Origin: Lachnospiraceae bacterium UBA7225
GTDB taxonomy: Bacteria > Bacillota > Clostridia > Lachnospirales > Lachnospiraceae
Direction of reading: 5' to 3'
Length of the DNA: 11,368 nt
NCBI GenBank assembly: GCA_002473385.1
Contig: DKTR01000012.1
Span: 1 to 11,368, forward strand
Below are positions 1 through 7,189 of the stretch, in pieces (position 1 is the stretch's first letter; every line of letters starts with the position of its first letter). The notes beneath the pieces are model-generated. The model was not told the origin of the DNA. It saw only the letters and a program-made list of their open reading frames with translations, and made no database searches. Both the position numbers and the translations under genes were made by a program.

Positions 1-22
1 TATTTATGGCTGCTTCTTGAAA

Positions 23-103
23 TTGAACTTATATTCATATTTTGAACTTTTTATTTTCCTATTGAACTTTTCTTTTCGCTGTTGTATAATCATTTTTGAA
101 CTT
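23..103 (+). repeat. Four direct repeats of TTGAACTT over the promoter (putative operator)
   Basis: Identical octamers TTGAACTT lie at 23-30, 42-49, 62-69 and 96-103, all in the same orientation. The wider consensus is WTTGAACTTT. The start-to-start distances are 19, 20 and 34 bp, so the first three fall on nearly the same helix face, about two turns apart. Copy 3 forms the -35 element and copy 4 covers the expected start site. This is the arrangement of a repressor operator array. The obvious candidate ligand is the XRE domain encoded directly downstream, but that link is inferred. Confidence 0.6.
62..90 (+). promoter_or_regulatory. Sigma-A-type promoter of the XRE-aminotransferase gene
   Basis: A -35 box TTGAAC (62-67) and a perfect -10 box TATAAT (85-90) are separated by exactly 17 bp. 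Transcription would start near 97, giving a leader of about 40 nt. The -35 box is itself part of the third TTGAACTT repeat, so anything bound to that repeat would compete with RNA polymerase. The call rests on box match and spacing only. Confidence 0.75.
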
Positions 104-136
104 TATAGAAACCCCATTTTCTAAAGGAGGACATAT

Positions 137-1627
137 ATGTCAAATGAGACCTTTGCAGACAGGCTCCGGAAAGCAATGGACGACTGCGGTATTAAGCAGG
201 TGGATCTGGTGCGTGCCGCCGCCGGGCAGGGCGTAAAGCTTGGCAAGAGCCATGTAAGCCAATATGTGAGCGGAAAAACCGTCCCGCGGGCGGATATTCT
301 TCATTTTCTCGCCGCCGCCCTGCACGTAGAAGAGGACTGGCTGATCAATGGAAATACAGAAGCTTTAGATCATCACGAAAAAAAAGAAAAAGATATATCG
401 GGAGGAAGCAACATGCGTGAATTCAAAAAATCGTCAAAACTGGATAATGTTTTATATGATGTGAGAGGACCTGTCGTGGAGGAAGCGAGCAGAATGGAAA
501 GCGCCGGAACCCACGTCCTCAAGCTGAACATCGGCAACCCCGCCCCCTTTGGCTTCCGTACGCCGGACGAGGTTATCTATGACATGCGCCAGCAGCTCAC
601 CGAAAGTGAGGGCTATTCCGATGCAAAGGGACTCTTTGCTGCGCGGAAAGCGATCATGCAGTATGCGCAGCTCAAAAATATTCCAAATGTTTCCATCGAC
701 GATATTTATACCGGGAACGGTGTAAGTGAACTAATCAACCTGTGTATGTCTGCCCTGCTGGACGATGGCGATGAGATTCTGATTCCTTCACCGGATTATC
801 CGCTGTGGACAGCGTGTGCGACCCTCGCCGGCGGCAAAGCTGTTCACTACATCTGCGACGAGCAGTCCGAATGGTATCCGGATATCGACGACATCAAAAA
901 GAAGGTCAATGACCGCACAAAGGCAATTGTTATCATCAATCCCAATAACCCCACCGGCGCGCTGTATCCGCGCGAGGTACTGCAGCAGATTGTGGAGGTT
1001 GCGCGTGAGCATCAGCTCATCATTTTCTCTGACGAGATTTACGACCGCCTGGTAATGGACGGTGAAGAGCATATCTCCATCGCTTCCCTTGCGCCCGATC
1101 TGTTCTGCGTCACCTTCAGCGGACTGTCCAAGTCTCATATGATTGCAGGCTTCCGCATCGGCTGGATGATTTTAAGCGGAAACAAACGGCATGTGAAAGA
1201 TTATATCGAAGGGCTGAACATGCTCTCAAACATGCGTCTCTGCTCCAATGTGCCTGCACAGTCCATCGTACAGACGGCGCTCGGCGGGCACCAGAGCGTA
1301 AAGGATTATATCGTCCCGGGCGGGCGCATCTATGAACAGCGCGAATTTATCTACAAAGCCTTAACCGATATCCCCGGCATCACCGCTGTCAAGCCAAAGG
1401 CTGCCTTTTACATTTTCCCGAAACTGGACGTAAAACGGTTCAATATCACAAATGATGAACAGTTTGCCCTCGACCTGCTGCGCGAGAAAAAAATCCTCAT
1501 CATCCACGGCGGCGGCTTCAACTGGAAAGATCCGGATCATTTCCGCGTTGTGTACCTTCCGCGTGTCGAGGTACTCGAACAGGCAACACGTAAAATCGGC
1601 GACTTTTTAAGCACCTACCGCCAGTAA
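137..1627 (+). CDS. alaA: XRE-type HTH domain fused to AlaA-like alanine transaminase
   Basis: A 496-residue PLP-dependent fold-type I aminotransferase with a DNA-binding head. Residues about 5-70 form a Cro/CI-type XRE domain, with KQVDLVRAA as helix 2 and a KSHVSQYVSGKTVP recognition region. A charged linker follows at about 75-92. From Met93 the protein closely resembles E. coli AlaA as I remember it: SSKLDNVLYDVRGP, LNIGNPAPFGF, PDYPLWTA, NPNNPTG (268-274), SDEIYD (298-303), and SGLSK with the PLP lysine at K332, equivalent to K240 when counted from Met93. AlaA interconverts pyruvate and alanine using glutamate, in the cytosol. The start is supported by AAAGGAGG (123-130) six bases before ATG. 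The XRE head is unusual: the well-known HTH-aminotransferase fusions are MocR proteins with a GntR winged helix. The fusion may regulate its own promoter. The enzyme call is strong; the regulatory role is inferred. Confidence 0.9.
   Translation: MSNETFADRLRKAMDDCGIKQVDLVRAAAGQGVKLGKSHVSQYVSGKTVPRADILHFLAAALHVEEDWLINGNTEALDHHEKKEKDISGGSNMREFKKSSKLDNVLYDVRGPVVEEASRMESAGTHVLKLNIGNPAPFGFRTPDEVIYDMRQQLTESEGYSDAKGLFAARKAIMQYAQLKNIPNVSIDDIYTGNGVSELINLCMSALLDDGDEILIPSPDYPLWTACATLAGGKAVHYICDEQSEWYPDIDDIKKKVNDRTKAIVIINPNNPTGALYPREVLQQIVEVAREHQLIIFSDEIYDRLVMDGEEHISIASLAPDLFCVTFSGLSKSHMIAGFRIGWMILSGNKRHVKDYIEGLNMLSNMRLCSNVPAQSIVQTALGGHQSVKDYIVPGGRIYEQREFIYKALTDIPGITAVKPKAAFYIFPKLDVKRFNITNDEQFALDLLREKKILIIHGGGFNWKDPDHFRVVYLPRVEVLEQATRKIGDFLSTYRQ
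400..415 (+). promoter_or_regulatory. Internal ribosome binding site and ATG for a stand-alone aminotransferase
   Basis: GGGAGG at 400-405 lies seven bases before an in-frame ATG at 413-415 (Met93 of the fusion). That ATG falls where ordinary AlaA proteins begin, so initiation here would give a 404-residue AlaA-sized enzyme without the XRE head. It may be a working second start, or a relic of a two-gene operon whose upstream stop codon was lost. Confidence 0.6.
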
Positions 1628-1636
1628 TGATCTCCA

Positions 1637-1673
1637 AAAGGTGCCCATCGCAAAATACGATGGACACCTTTTT
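1637..1673 (+). terminator. Rho-independent terminator between the convergent units
   Basis: AAAGGTG-C-CCATCG (1637-1650) pairs with CGATGG-A-CACCTTT (1658 onward) around a 7-nt loop, with one C/A mismatch, and runs into TTTTT on the plus strand. It starts ten bases after the aminotransferase stop. Read on the minus strand, the same hairpin ends in TTTT, so it may also stop the convergent operon that ends at 1711. It is stronger in the plus direction. Confidence 0.85.
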
Positions 1674-1710
1674 ATTCCCCATTTTTCCAGAAAGTTAAAT
1701 CATTACGCTA

Positions 1711-2088
1711 TCAGTTTTTGTTCATTTCTCTTTTCATATTCTTTGTAACGATTACATCGCTGTCCAGCCCGCATACGTTCCGGATCACAGTCTGCCCGAT
1801 AGTTACCGGAGCTTCCAGGCTTACCTTCCGTATTTCCTCCATGACACGGAAAATGTCTTTTTTCGGAATCGCTTTTGTCAGCCTGACACTGCAAAGCGGC
1901 AGCTCCGCTCCTGAAATTGGCACAGTCGTAGCAATCGTTCTTCGCGGATCAGTCATCTCCTGTGTCACATATTCCGCACCCTTTTTACACTTGTTTCCGC
2001 TGATAGCCAGTACTTCCTGCTCCTCATATTGCACCTCAACAGTGCACCCGTTTGGACACACTATGCAGACAAATGTTCTACTTTTCAT
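1711..2088 (-). CDS. DUF1667 small cysteine-motif protein
   Basis: A 125-residue soluble protein recognised as DUF1667. The N-terminus carries C8-x2-C11-x3-C15 (CIVCPNGC) and a fourth cysteine, C34, in the motif GNKCKKGAEY. A QEMTDPRR segment and a domain with a VTIGQTVI stretch follow. Four cysteines in this layout look like a metal or Fe-S site, which is inferred. DUF1667 proteins are often encoded beside GlpA-like dehydrogenases and FAD/NAD oxidoreductases, as here, and may take the electron-transfer place of the GlpC subunit in anaerobic glycerol-3-phosphate dehydrogenase. The ATG overlaps the end of the upstream gene by 11 bases and has GAGGTG about seven bases upstream, so translation is probably coupled. 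It is the last gene of the operon. No experimental function is known to me. Confidence 0.85.
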   Translation of the reverse strand: MKSRTFVCIVCPNGCTVEVQYEEQEVLAISGNKCKKGAEYVTQEMTDPRRTIATTVPISGAELPLCSVRLTKAIPKKDIFRVMEEIRKVSLEAPVTIGQTVIRNVCGLDSDVIVTKNMKREMNKN

Positions 2089-3316
2089 AGACTGACACCT
2101 CTATCTTCCCATTCGGCAAAATCTGATCTGCCTCTACTTCAAACTGTATCATCTCCGCTGGCAGAGCCTTGGGAAGAGGAACACTCTTTATCAGATGTTC
2201 TCCCTGCCGTACCTCTATCCTGCATTTACCAGTCGGTTTTCGCACCCGCATAGACATCCGGAAATTTTTCTTTCCGCTGATCCTCTGCGGAATGACGTGT
2301 CCTATTTTGGCATCTGTTTCTACCGGAATGTCACACGCTTCCAGATATCCGCGTTTCAGATACTGTGCCGCCCCTTCCGCAAGCGCTTCCGCTTCCAGCG
2401 AAACAAAATCCACCAGATCATGAACATGCAGCACATTTCCTGCTGCAAAGATTCCTGGTACATTCGTCTGGAAATTTTCATCCACAAAAGCACCTTTTGT
2501 TCTCTCATCCAGCACGGCACCGGCCGCCAGCGACAATTCATTTTCCGGTATCAGTCCAACAGAAAGAATTAAAGTGTCACAGGAAAAGTCTTTCTCTGTG
2601 CCTGGAATCGGCTTCAAATCTGTTCCTACTTCTGCCACCCTCACCCCTTCTATGCGCTCATTGCCTTTAATTTCAATAACAGAATGGCTTAAGTACAGGG
2701 GAATATCGTAATCATGCAGACACTGCTCGATGTTTCTTGGAAGTCCGCTCGGATACGGAAGCACTTCAAATACTGCTTTTACATGTGCGCCCTCCAGCGT
2801 CAGGCGGCGCGCCATTATTAACCCAATATCCCCGGAACCCATAATGATCACTTCTTTTCCGACCATCGTATTAAACAGATTAATATAGCTCTGAGCCACT
2901 CCTGCATTGTAAATTCCTGATGGACGTGTTCCCGGAATCGCCAGCGCCCCTCTTGTCCTCTCCCGGCAGCCCATAGCAAGAATCACTGTTTTTGCCTGTA
3001 CCTGCAGCAGTCCGTCTCTGGTAGCCACCGTAACAATTTTATCTCCCGTCAGATCAATAACCGTCGCATTTGTGATAAAATCAATACCAAGAGTTTCCAC
3101 CTCATCAATAAATCTCTGTGAATATTCCGGGCCGCTTAATGTCTCCCCAAAACGTGTCAGTCCAAACCCGTCATGAATACACTGACGAAGAATCCCACCC
3201 AACTGACGTTCCCGCTCAATAATCAGGATATCATTAATTTCCTTCTCTTTCAGCTTTACCGCTGCTGCAAGACCAGCAGGACCTCCTCCGATAATTACCA
3301 CATCCCGTTGTTCCAC
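2078..3316 (-). CDS. FAD/NAD(P)-dependent oxidoreductase, second subunit of GlpA-type dehydrogenase
   Basis: A 412-residue class of pyridine nucleotide-disulfide-fold flavoprotein. It has an N-terminal FAD Rossmann motif GGGPAG (10-15), an ATG-like loop LAMGCRERTRG (113-123), a second dinucleotide motif GSGDIG (160-165) expected to bind NAD(P)H, and a GIFAAGNVLHVHD segment (288-300) that closes the FAD site. There is no CxxC redox disulfide, so it is not a thioredoxin or dihydrolipoamide reductase. It resembles the flavoproteins paired with GlpA-like dehydrogenases and HcnB-type subunits. A likely role is moving electrons from the partner flavoprotein to NAD(P) or another acceptor. The start is GTG (3316-3314), directly after the upstream TAA, with GGGAGG (3325-3330) eight bases before it inside the upstream gene. 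Coupled translation and complex formation are inferred. Confidence 0.85.
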   Translation of the reverse strand: MEQRDVVIIGGGPAGLAAAVKLKEKEINDILIIERERQLGGILRQCIHDGFGLTRFGETLSGPEYSQRFIDEVETLGIDFITNATVIDLTGDKIVTVATRDGLLQVQAKTVILAMGCRERTRGALAIPGTRPSGIYNAGVAQSYINLFNTMVGKEVIIMGSGDIGLIMARRLTLEGAHVKAVFEVLPYPSGLPRNIEQCLHDYDIPLYLSHSVIEIKGNERIEGVRVAEVGTDLKPIPGTEKDFSCDTLILSVGLIPENELSLAAGAVLDERTKGAFVDENFQTNVPGIFAAGNVLHVHDLVDFVSLEAEALAEGAAQYLKRGYLEACDIPVETDAKIGHVIPQRISGKKNFRMSMRVRKPTGKCRIEVRQGEHLIKSVPLPKALPAEMIQFEVEADQILPNGKIEVSVYEK

Positions 3317-4771
3317 TTACTTCACCTCCCCGGTAAACATATATGCCTCTGGTTTATTCAGCAGGATTTCTTCTTTTTTCTTTCCCAGTTCCTGCTGGAT
3401 GAGCTGTGTCAGCCTGGTTTCGCAATAACCGCCCTGACATCTTCCCATAGTTGCTCTTGTCCGATACTTTATACCACTCACTGTAGTGACACCCAATATA
3501 TTATGTACAGCAGCCTTCACCTCTGCCTTTGTGACACATTCACACCGGCAGTAAATTTCTCCATAATCAGGATTCTGTGCAATCAGCCGTCTTTTTTCTT
3601 CCTCATTCTTCTGCGAAAATTTTACCATTCCCCGCCGTACCGGATTAAATTTTTCATTCATCGTCAGCGCCTCACTTTGTCTGATCTTCGCAATCACTCT
3701 CCTTGCAATCGGCAGTGCGCTTGTCAGTCCCGGTGAATTAATTCCTACAACATTTACAGCACAGGGAACACTCTCTTTCGTCTCTATTCTGAAATCCATC
3801 TCTTCATGCGTTTCCGGGTCTTCAACAGTCGGAAATACTCCCACATAATTCCGGATATAATAATCCCGTTTTACATACCGGAACATTTTAGAACCTTGTT
3901 TCTCAAGAACCTCTATCATCGACTGTGTTGCCGCATAATCTATCCCCTCTCCGATATGTTCGATCGTCGGTCCCACCAGCACGTTGCCGTCAATCGTCGG
4001 GGTAACATGGATATCAAATGCACCATATTCATTCGGTGTCGGATAAACGGGAAGCGAAAGATATTTTCCCGCCTTTTTATCCAGAATCTCATATTCTCCT
4101 TTCACGCGACTGGGCTGATACTTTCCAAATCCCAGCATCTCTGATATCTTATACGCATACAGCCCTGCACAATTAATCACCCATCTCGCCGTCATTTTTC
4201 CCTGTTTTGTTTCCAGACTGAAATCCCCCTGCTCATTCCTTGAAATGCCCGTCACTTCGCAGTCAAAACAATATTTTACACCATTTTGCACGGCATTTTC
4301 CGCAAGTGCGATGGTATAGGTAAATGGACACAGAATTCCTGCAGAAGGAACATGAATGGCAAATTCTCCATCTACGTTCGGATCAAGCCGCTTAATTTCT
4401 GCCGCATTAATCATGCGAATTCCTGGAACACCATTTTCCATTCCTTGCTTGTACAGCTTTTCCAGACGCCCTCTTTCCTCTTCTCCAAATCCCACAATCA
4501 GCTTACCGCAGCGTCTGAACGGAACATCCAGTTCTTGTGCCACCTGCTCAAACTCTTTATTCCCTTCCATACAGCATTCTGTGCGAAGCATATTTTTCTT
4601 ATTTAAAATGCCGGAATGCAGAAGTCCTGTATTCCTCCCGCTGACGCCGTTACACACATCCAGCTCTTTTTCCAGCACACAGATATTGAGCCGAAAACGC
4701 GATAATTCTCTTGCCACCGCACTGCCGACAACGCCACCGCCGATAATCGCAACGTCTATTTTTGCACTCAT
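3317..4771 (-). CDS. GlpA/LhgO-like FAD-dependent dehydrogenase with C-terminal BFD-type [2Fe-2S] domain
   Basis: A 484-residue DAO-family flavoprotein. An N-terminal FAD motif IIGGGVVGSAVARELSR (about 9-25) and the GVSGRNTGLLHSGI segment are typical of glycerol-3-phosphate dehydrogenase GlpA2 and L-2-hydroxyglutarate oxidase relatives. A GINSPGLTSALPIA stretch lies near the end of the oxidase fold. From about residue 407 there is a Fer2_BFD domain with ligand cysteines C408, C410, C445 and C450 (CRCECVTKAEV ... GRCQGGYC) for a [2Fe-2S] cluster. The enzyme should oxidise a hydroxyl on a 2-hydroxy acid or polyol phosphate. The substrate cannot be told from sequence, but the ATGA overlap with the LarA-like gene argues for a hydroxy acid. 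The start at 4771 is backed by GGAGGG seven bases upstream. With the next two genes it forms a GlpABC-like set lacking a classical GlpC. Confidence 0.85.
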   Translation of the reverse strand: MSAKIDVAIIGGGVVGSAVARELSRFRLNICVLEKELDVCNGVSGRNTGLLHSGILNKKNMLRTECCMEGNKEFEQVAQELDVPFRRCGKLIVGFGEEERGRLEKLYKQGMENGVPGIRMINAAEIKRLDPNVDGEFAIHVPSAGILCPFTYTIALAENAVQNGVKYCFDCEVTGISRNEQGDFSLETKQGKMTARWVINCAGLYAYKISEMLGFGKYQPSRVKGEYEILDKKAGKYLSLPVYPTPNEYGAFDIHVTPTIDGNVLVGPTIEHIGEGIDYAATQSMIEVLEKQGSKMFRYVKRDYYIRNYVGVFPTVEDPETHEEMDFRIETKESVPCAVNVVGINSPGLTSALPIARRVIAKIRQSEALTMNEKFNPVRRGMVKFSQKNEEEKRRLIAQNPDYGEIYCRCECVTKAEVKAAVHNILGVTTVSGIKYRTRATMGRCQGGYCETRLTQLIQQELGKKKEEILLNKPEAYMFTGEVK

Positions 4772-6057
4772 TTATTTTCCCTCCCTGCCGCATCGACTGT
4801 CTCAGTATCCATACAACCAATCTGAACAGCCGCCATTGGATAAATTGCTACAAGCGGCTTTCGTCCTTTATATTTTTCCTCCAGACGCGTCAATATCTCT
4901 TCCCATGTTCCACAGATTTCAGGCGCCTCTTCCCGGTAATACTGCATAATATCCACACGCTGTACTCCATCTGAAAAAATCAGTGTTTCTCTGCCTTTCA
5001 GTTCAAAGGGCGGAACATTATCATCGTGCGGTGAGAACAGACTCATCCCCGGACCGAAAAGCGCATGAAAACCAGCTCCCTCACTCGCTGCTGTCATAGC
5101 CACTATCGTACCATCTTCCCGGACTGCGGCCTCTTTGTGATGACCAAGAACAGCAAAACACGTTCCTATTTGCTGATATTCCGTATCCTTTGGATATGCG
5201 GAAAGAATCACAATGTCTGCCCCTCTCACCAACGGTGTTTTCAGAATTTCCATCGCCCTGTTGCAGGCGGCCCGGTGTGCTTTTATAAAATGCCCGCAGA
5301 ATACATCCGCAATTTCCATATTGCCATTCAGCACCACATTAACGATAAAGTCCAGCCCCGCCTTACCTACAATGCGCTCCATATTGCTGCGCATGGCATT
5401 ATCCGGATTACAGGTACTTGTTTTAAAAGACATGCTTTTATTTTTATCCGTAAACACAAGCGAATGATTACTTTTCAGTGTCTCTATCCCGCCGATTCCC
5501 GGGATAACTGCTTTCGCTCCTCCGGAAAAGCCTGCCAATGTATGCGGGACGATACAACCCACCGCAATCTTCAATTCGGCATCCATATAATTTCTGTTTA
5601 CTTTAATCACCTGCTCAGCATCCTCTATCTGCACGAGATCTGCTGCATAGGGAGAATGGTTTAAAACCTGCACATGCTCCAGAACCCACCGTCCCACCTT
5701 CCGCTCCAGTTCCTGCCTCGTCATCGGACGATGTCCGCCCAGTGCAACCAATACCTTAATCTGGCTAAAATCCATTCCCGATGCTACCAGCTTTTGAATC
5801 ACCATCGGCAACAGCACATTCCCCGGTGTTGGTCTGGAAATGTCGTCTATAATAATACAGGCACTTTTCTTTCCTGCCGCCATATGCTCCAGCGTTTCAG
5901 AAGCAACCGGGTGATTTATTTTGTCAAGAATCTGCTCTCCGGAAAGTCCCGGAAATTCTCTCATGCCGCAGTAGTACACCTCCCATCCATCTGGAAATGT
6001 CAGTTTTTTCTCCTTCTGTCCATACCATTGTCCCCATGGTATCCGATATTCCTGCAT
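4768..6057 (-). CDS. LarA-family nickel-dependent 2-hydroxyacid racemase/epimerase
   Basis: A 429-residue LarA-like (lactate racemase domain) protein, against 424 for L. plantarum LarA. Nearly all catalytic landmarks align: DDISRPT with D72 and R75, GGHRPMT with H109 (LarA H108), and PHTLAGFSGGAK with H172 and K182. H172 and K182 correspond to LarA H174 and to K184, which tethers the nickel-pincer nucleotide. SNH with H198 corresponds to LarA H200. The substrate-side lysine K298 of LarA is not kept: YPKDTEYQQIGT has threonine there. Known relatives racemise lactate, malate or phenyllactate, or epimerise gluconate, so the substrate is open. The start is set at ATG 6057, which has GGGAGG just upstream. 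An open frame reaches 6132, but that start would overlap the previous gene by 53 bases and has no LarA-like sequence. No larBCE maturation genes are in the window. Confidence 0.85.
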   Translation of the reverse strand: MQEYRIPWGQWYGQKEKKLTFPDGWEVYYCGMREFPGLSGEQILDKINHPVASETLEHMAAGKKSACIIIDDISRPTPGNVLLPMVIQKLVASGMDFSQIKVLVALGGHRPMTRQELERKVGRWVLEHVQVLNHSPYAADLVQIEDAEQVIKVNRNYMDAELKIAVGCIVPHTLAGFSGGAKAVIPGIGGIETLKSNHSLVFTDKNKSMSFKTSTCNPDNAMRSNMERIVGKAGLDFIVNVVLNGNMEIADVFCGHFIKAHRAACNRAMEILKTPLVRGADIVILSAYPKDTEYQQIGTCFAVLGHHKEAAVREDGTIVAMTAASEGAGFHALFGPGMSLFSPHDDNVPPFELKGRETLIFSDGVQRVDIMQYYREEAPEICGTWEEILTRLEEKYKGRKPLVAIYPMAAVQIGCMDTETVDAAGRENK

Positions 6058-6079
6058 ATTTTCCCTCCCGACCGAATCT

Positions 6080-7168
6080 TCAGAAATAAAATGGCTTGCC
6101 CGTTTCCGCAGAAATATAGATTCCTTCCACAATTGCTGCAGTCACACATGCCTGCCGCGCTGTTTCCAGTTCTATATTTCCTGCCAGAATCTTGTCAATC
6201 ACTGCTCGTTGTTCTCTTTTTGACGGTGTATCCAGCACTCCCCGCGGTGTTAGAGAACGCTTTGTCTCCTGCAGCCGATTTTCTGTCCGGCACATTTTGC
6301 CATCTAACTCATGAATCAGCGTAATCCCATCTTCTTCTCTCAGCGAGACTCCCGCGCCAGTGCCGAACAAATCTACACTCGCCTCCATCTCAAACGCTGT
6401 GTTCAGCGCATAGGCACTCTCAACAGTCAGAGTCATCCCGTTTTTCATAACAACGAATCCTACGGCACAATCTTCCGTTTCCATCTTTTCCGGGTTCCAG
6501 TTTCCCCACAGATTCGCCTCGCTTCCCCGGCGCATGATTTTATTATAGGTCATTCCAACCGCATATGCCGGTTCAAAATTATCCGACAGCCAGAGTGCCA
6601 GATCTATCGAATGTGAGCCAATATCTATCAGTGCTCCGCCGCCTTGTATTGCCCGCTGCCCTGCAGCGCCCCAGGTTGGAACCGCCCGGCGACGTACAGC
6701 ATAAGCTTTCATGTAATAAATGTCCTGTAACATTCCTTCTTCGCAGATGCGCTTCACATACTGCGCCTGGTCCGTGTAACGATTTTGATAAGAAATATGA
6801 AGCACTCTCCGGTTCCGCTTTGCTGCTTTTAACATTGCTCCGGCATCAGCCGCTGTACATGCCATCGGCTTTTCACAGATCACATGTTTTTTTCGATTAA
6901 GTGCTTTTATCGCATACTCTGCATGTGTACAGTTCGGCGTTCCTATAAATACAATATCTATATCATCACTCGCAAAAATTGCCTCCGGATCTGCCACAGC
7001 AACAGTATCCTCTCTGCCAAACAGTTTCCTGCACGCTTCTGAAGATTCCGAATTAACATCATACAGCATTTTTATATGCAGATTCGGATTTTCTTTTGCA
7101 AGCGGGAGATGTTTTTTCTGTGCAATTGCTCCGCAGCCGATAAAAGCCGCATTCAGAATCTCCTGCAT
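6080..7168 (-). CDS. Gfo/Idh/MocA-family NAD(P)-dependent dehydrogenase
   Basis: A 362-residue oxidoreductase with an N-terminal Rossmann fold (FIGCGAIAQ, 9-17), the family signature CEKPMA with K100, and the C-terminal domain motif GGGALIDIGSHSIDL, whose D182 and H186 complete the usual Lys/Asp/His catalytic set. Such enzymes oxidise or reduce a hydroxyl on a sugar, inositol, sugar acid or glycoside in the cytosol. The substrate is not readable here. Its position between the permease genes and the LarA-like gene suggests it acts early on the imported compound. The start is supported by AGGAGG seven bases upstream of ATG. It lies 21 bases after the preceding permease, so it is in the same operon. 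Confidence 0.9.
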   Translation of the reverse strand: MQEILNAAFIGCGAIAQKKHLPLAKENPNLHIKMLYDVNSESSEACRKLFGREDTVAVADPEAIFASDDIDIVFIGTPNCTHAEYAIKALNRKKHVICEKPMACTAADAGAMLKAAKRNRRVLHISYQNRYTDQAQYVKRICEEGMLQDIYYMKAYAVRRRAVPTWGAAGQRAIQGGGALIDIGSHSIDLALWLSDNFEPAYAVGMTYNKIMRRGSEANLWGNWNPEKMETEDCAVGFVVMKNGMTLTVESAYALNTAFEMEASVDLFGTGAGVSLREEDGITLIHELDGKMCRTENRLQETKRSLTPRGVLDTPSKREQRAVIDKILAGNIELETARQACVTAAIVEGIYISAETGKPFYF

Positions 7169-7189
7169 ATTCTGTCCTCCTATAAATAA

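Noticed and set aside
23..103. CRISPR-like or integron-like repeat array
   Set aside because: The units are 8 bp with 11-26 bp gaps and coincide with promoter boxes, so an operator array explains them better.
2078..3316. Thioredoxin-reductase-like or dihydrolipoamide dehydrogenase enzyme
   Set aside because: No CxxC redox disulfide is present, and the neighbours point to a GlpA-associated flavoprotein.
3173..3736. Long plus-strand open frames opposite the operon (also 4356-4949, 5674-6324, 10451-11089)
   Set aside because: They are antisense to genes with clear motifs, lack ribosome binding sites, and their translations show the low-complexity S/P/H/F-rich look of shadow frames.
6058..6132. 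N-terminal extension of 25 residues on the LarA-like protein
   Set aside because: It would overlap the Gfo-type gene by 53 bases, has no clear ribosome binding site and has no similarity to LarA N-termini. ATG 6057 has GGGAGG at the right distance and gives a LarA-like length.
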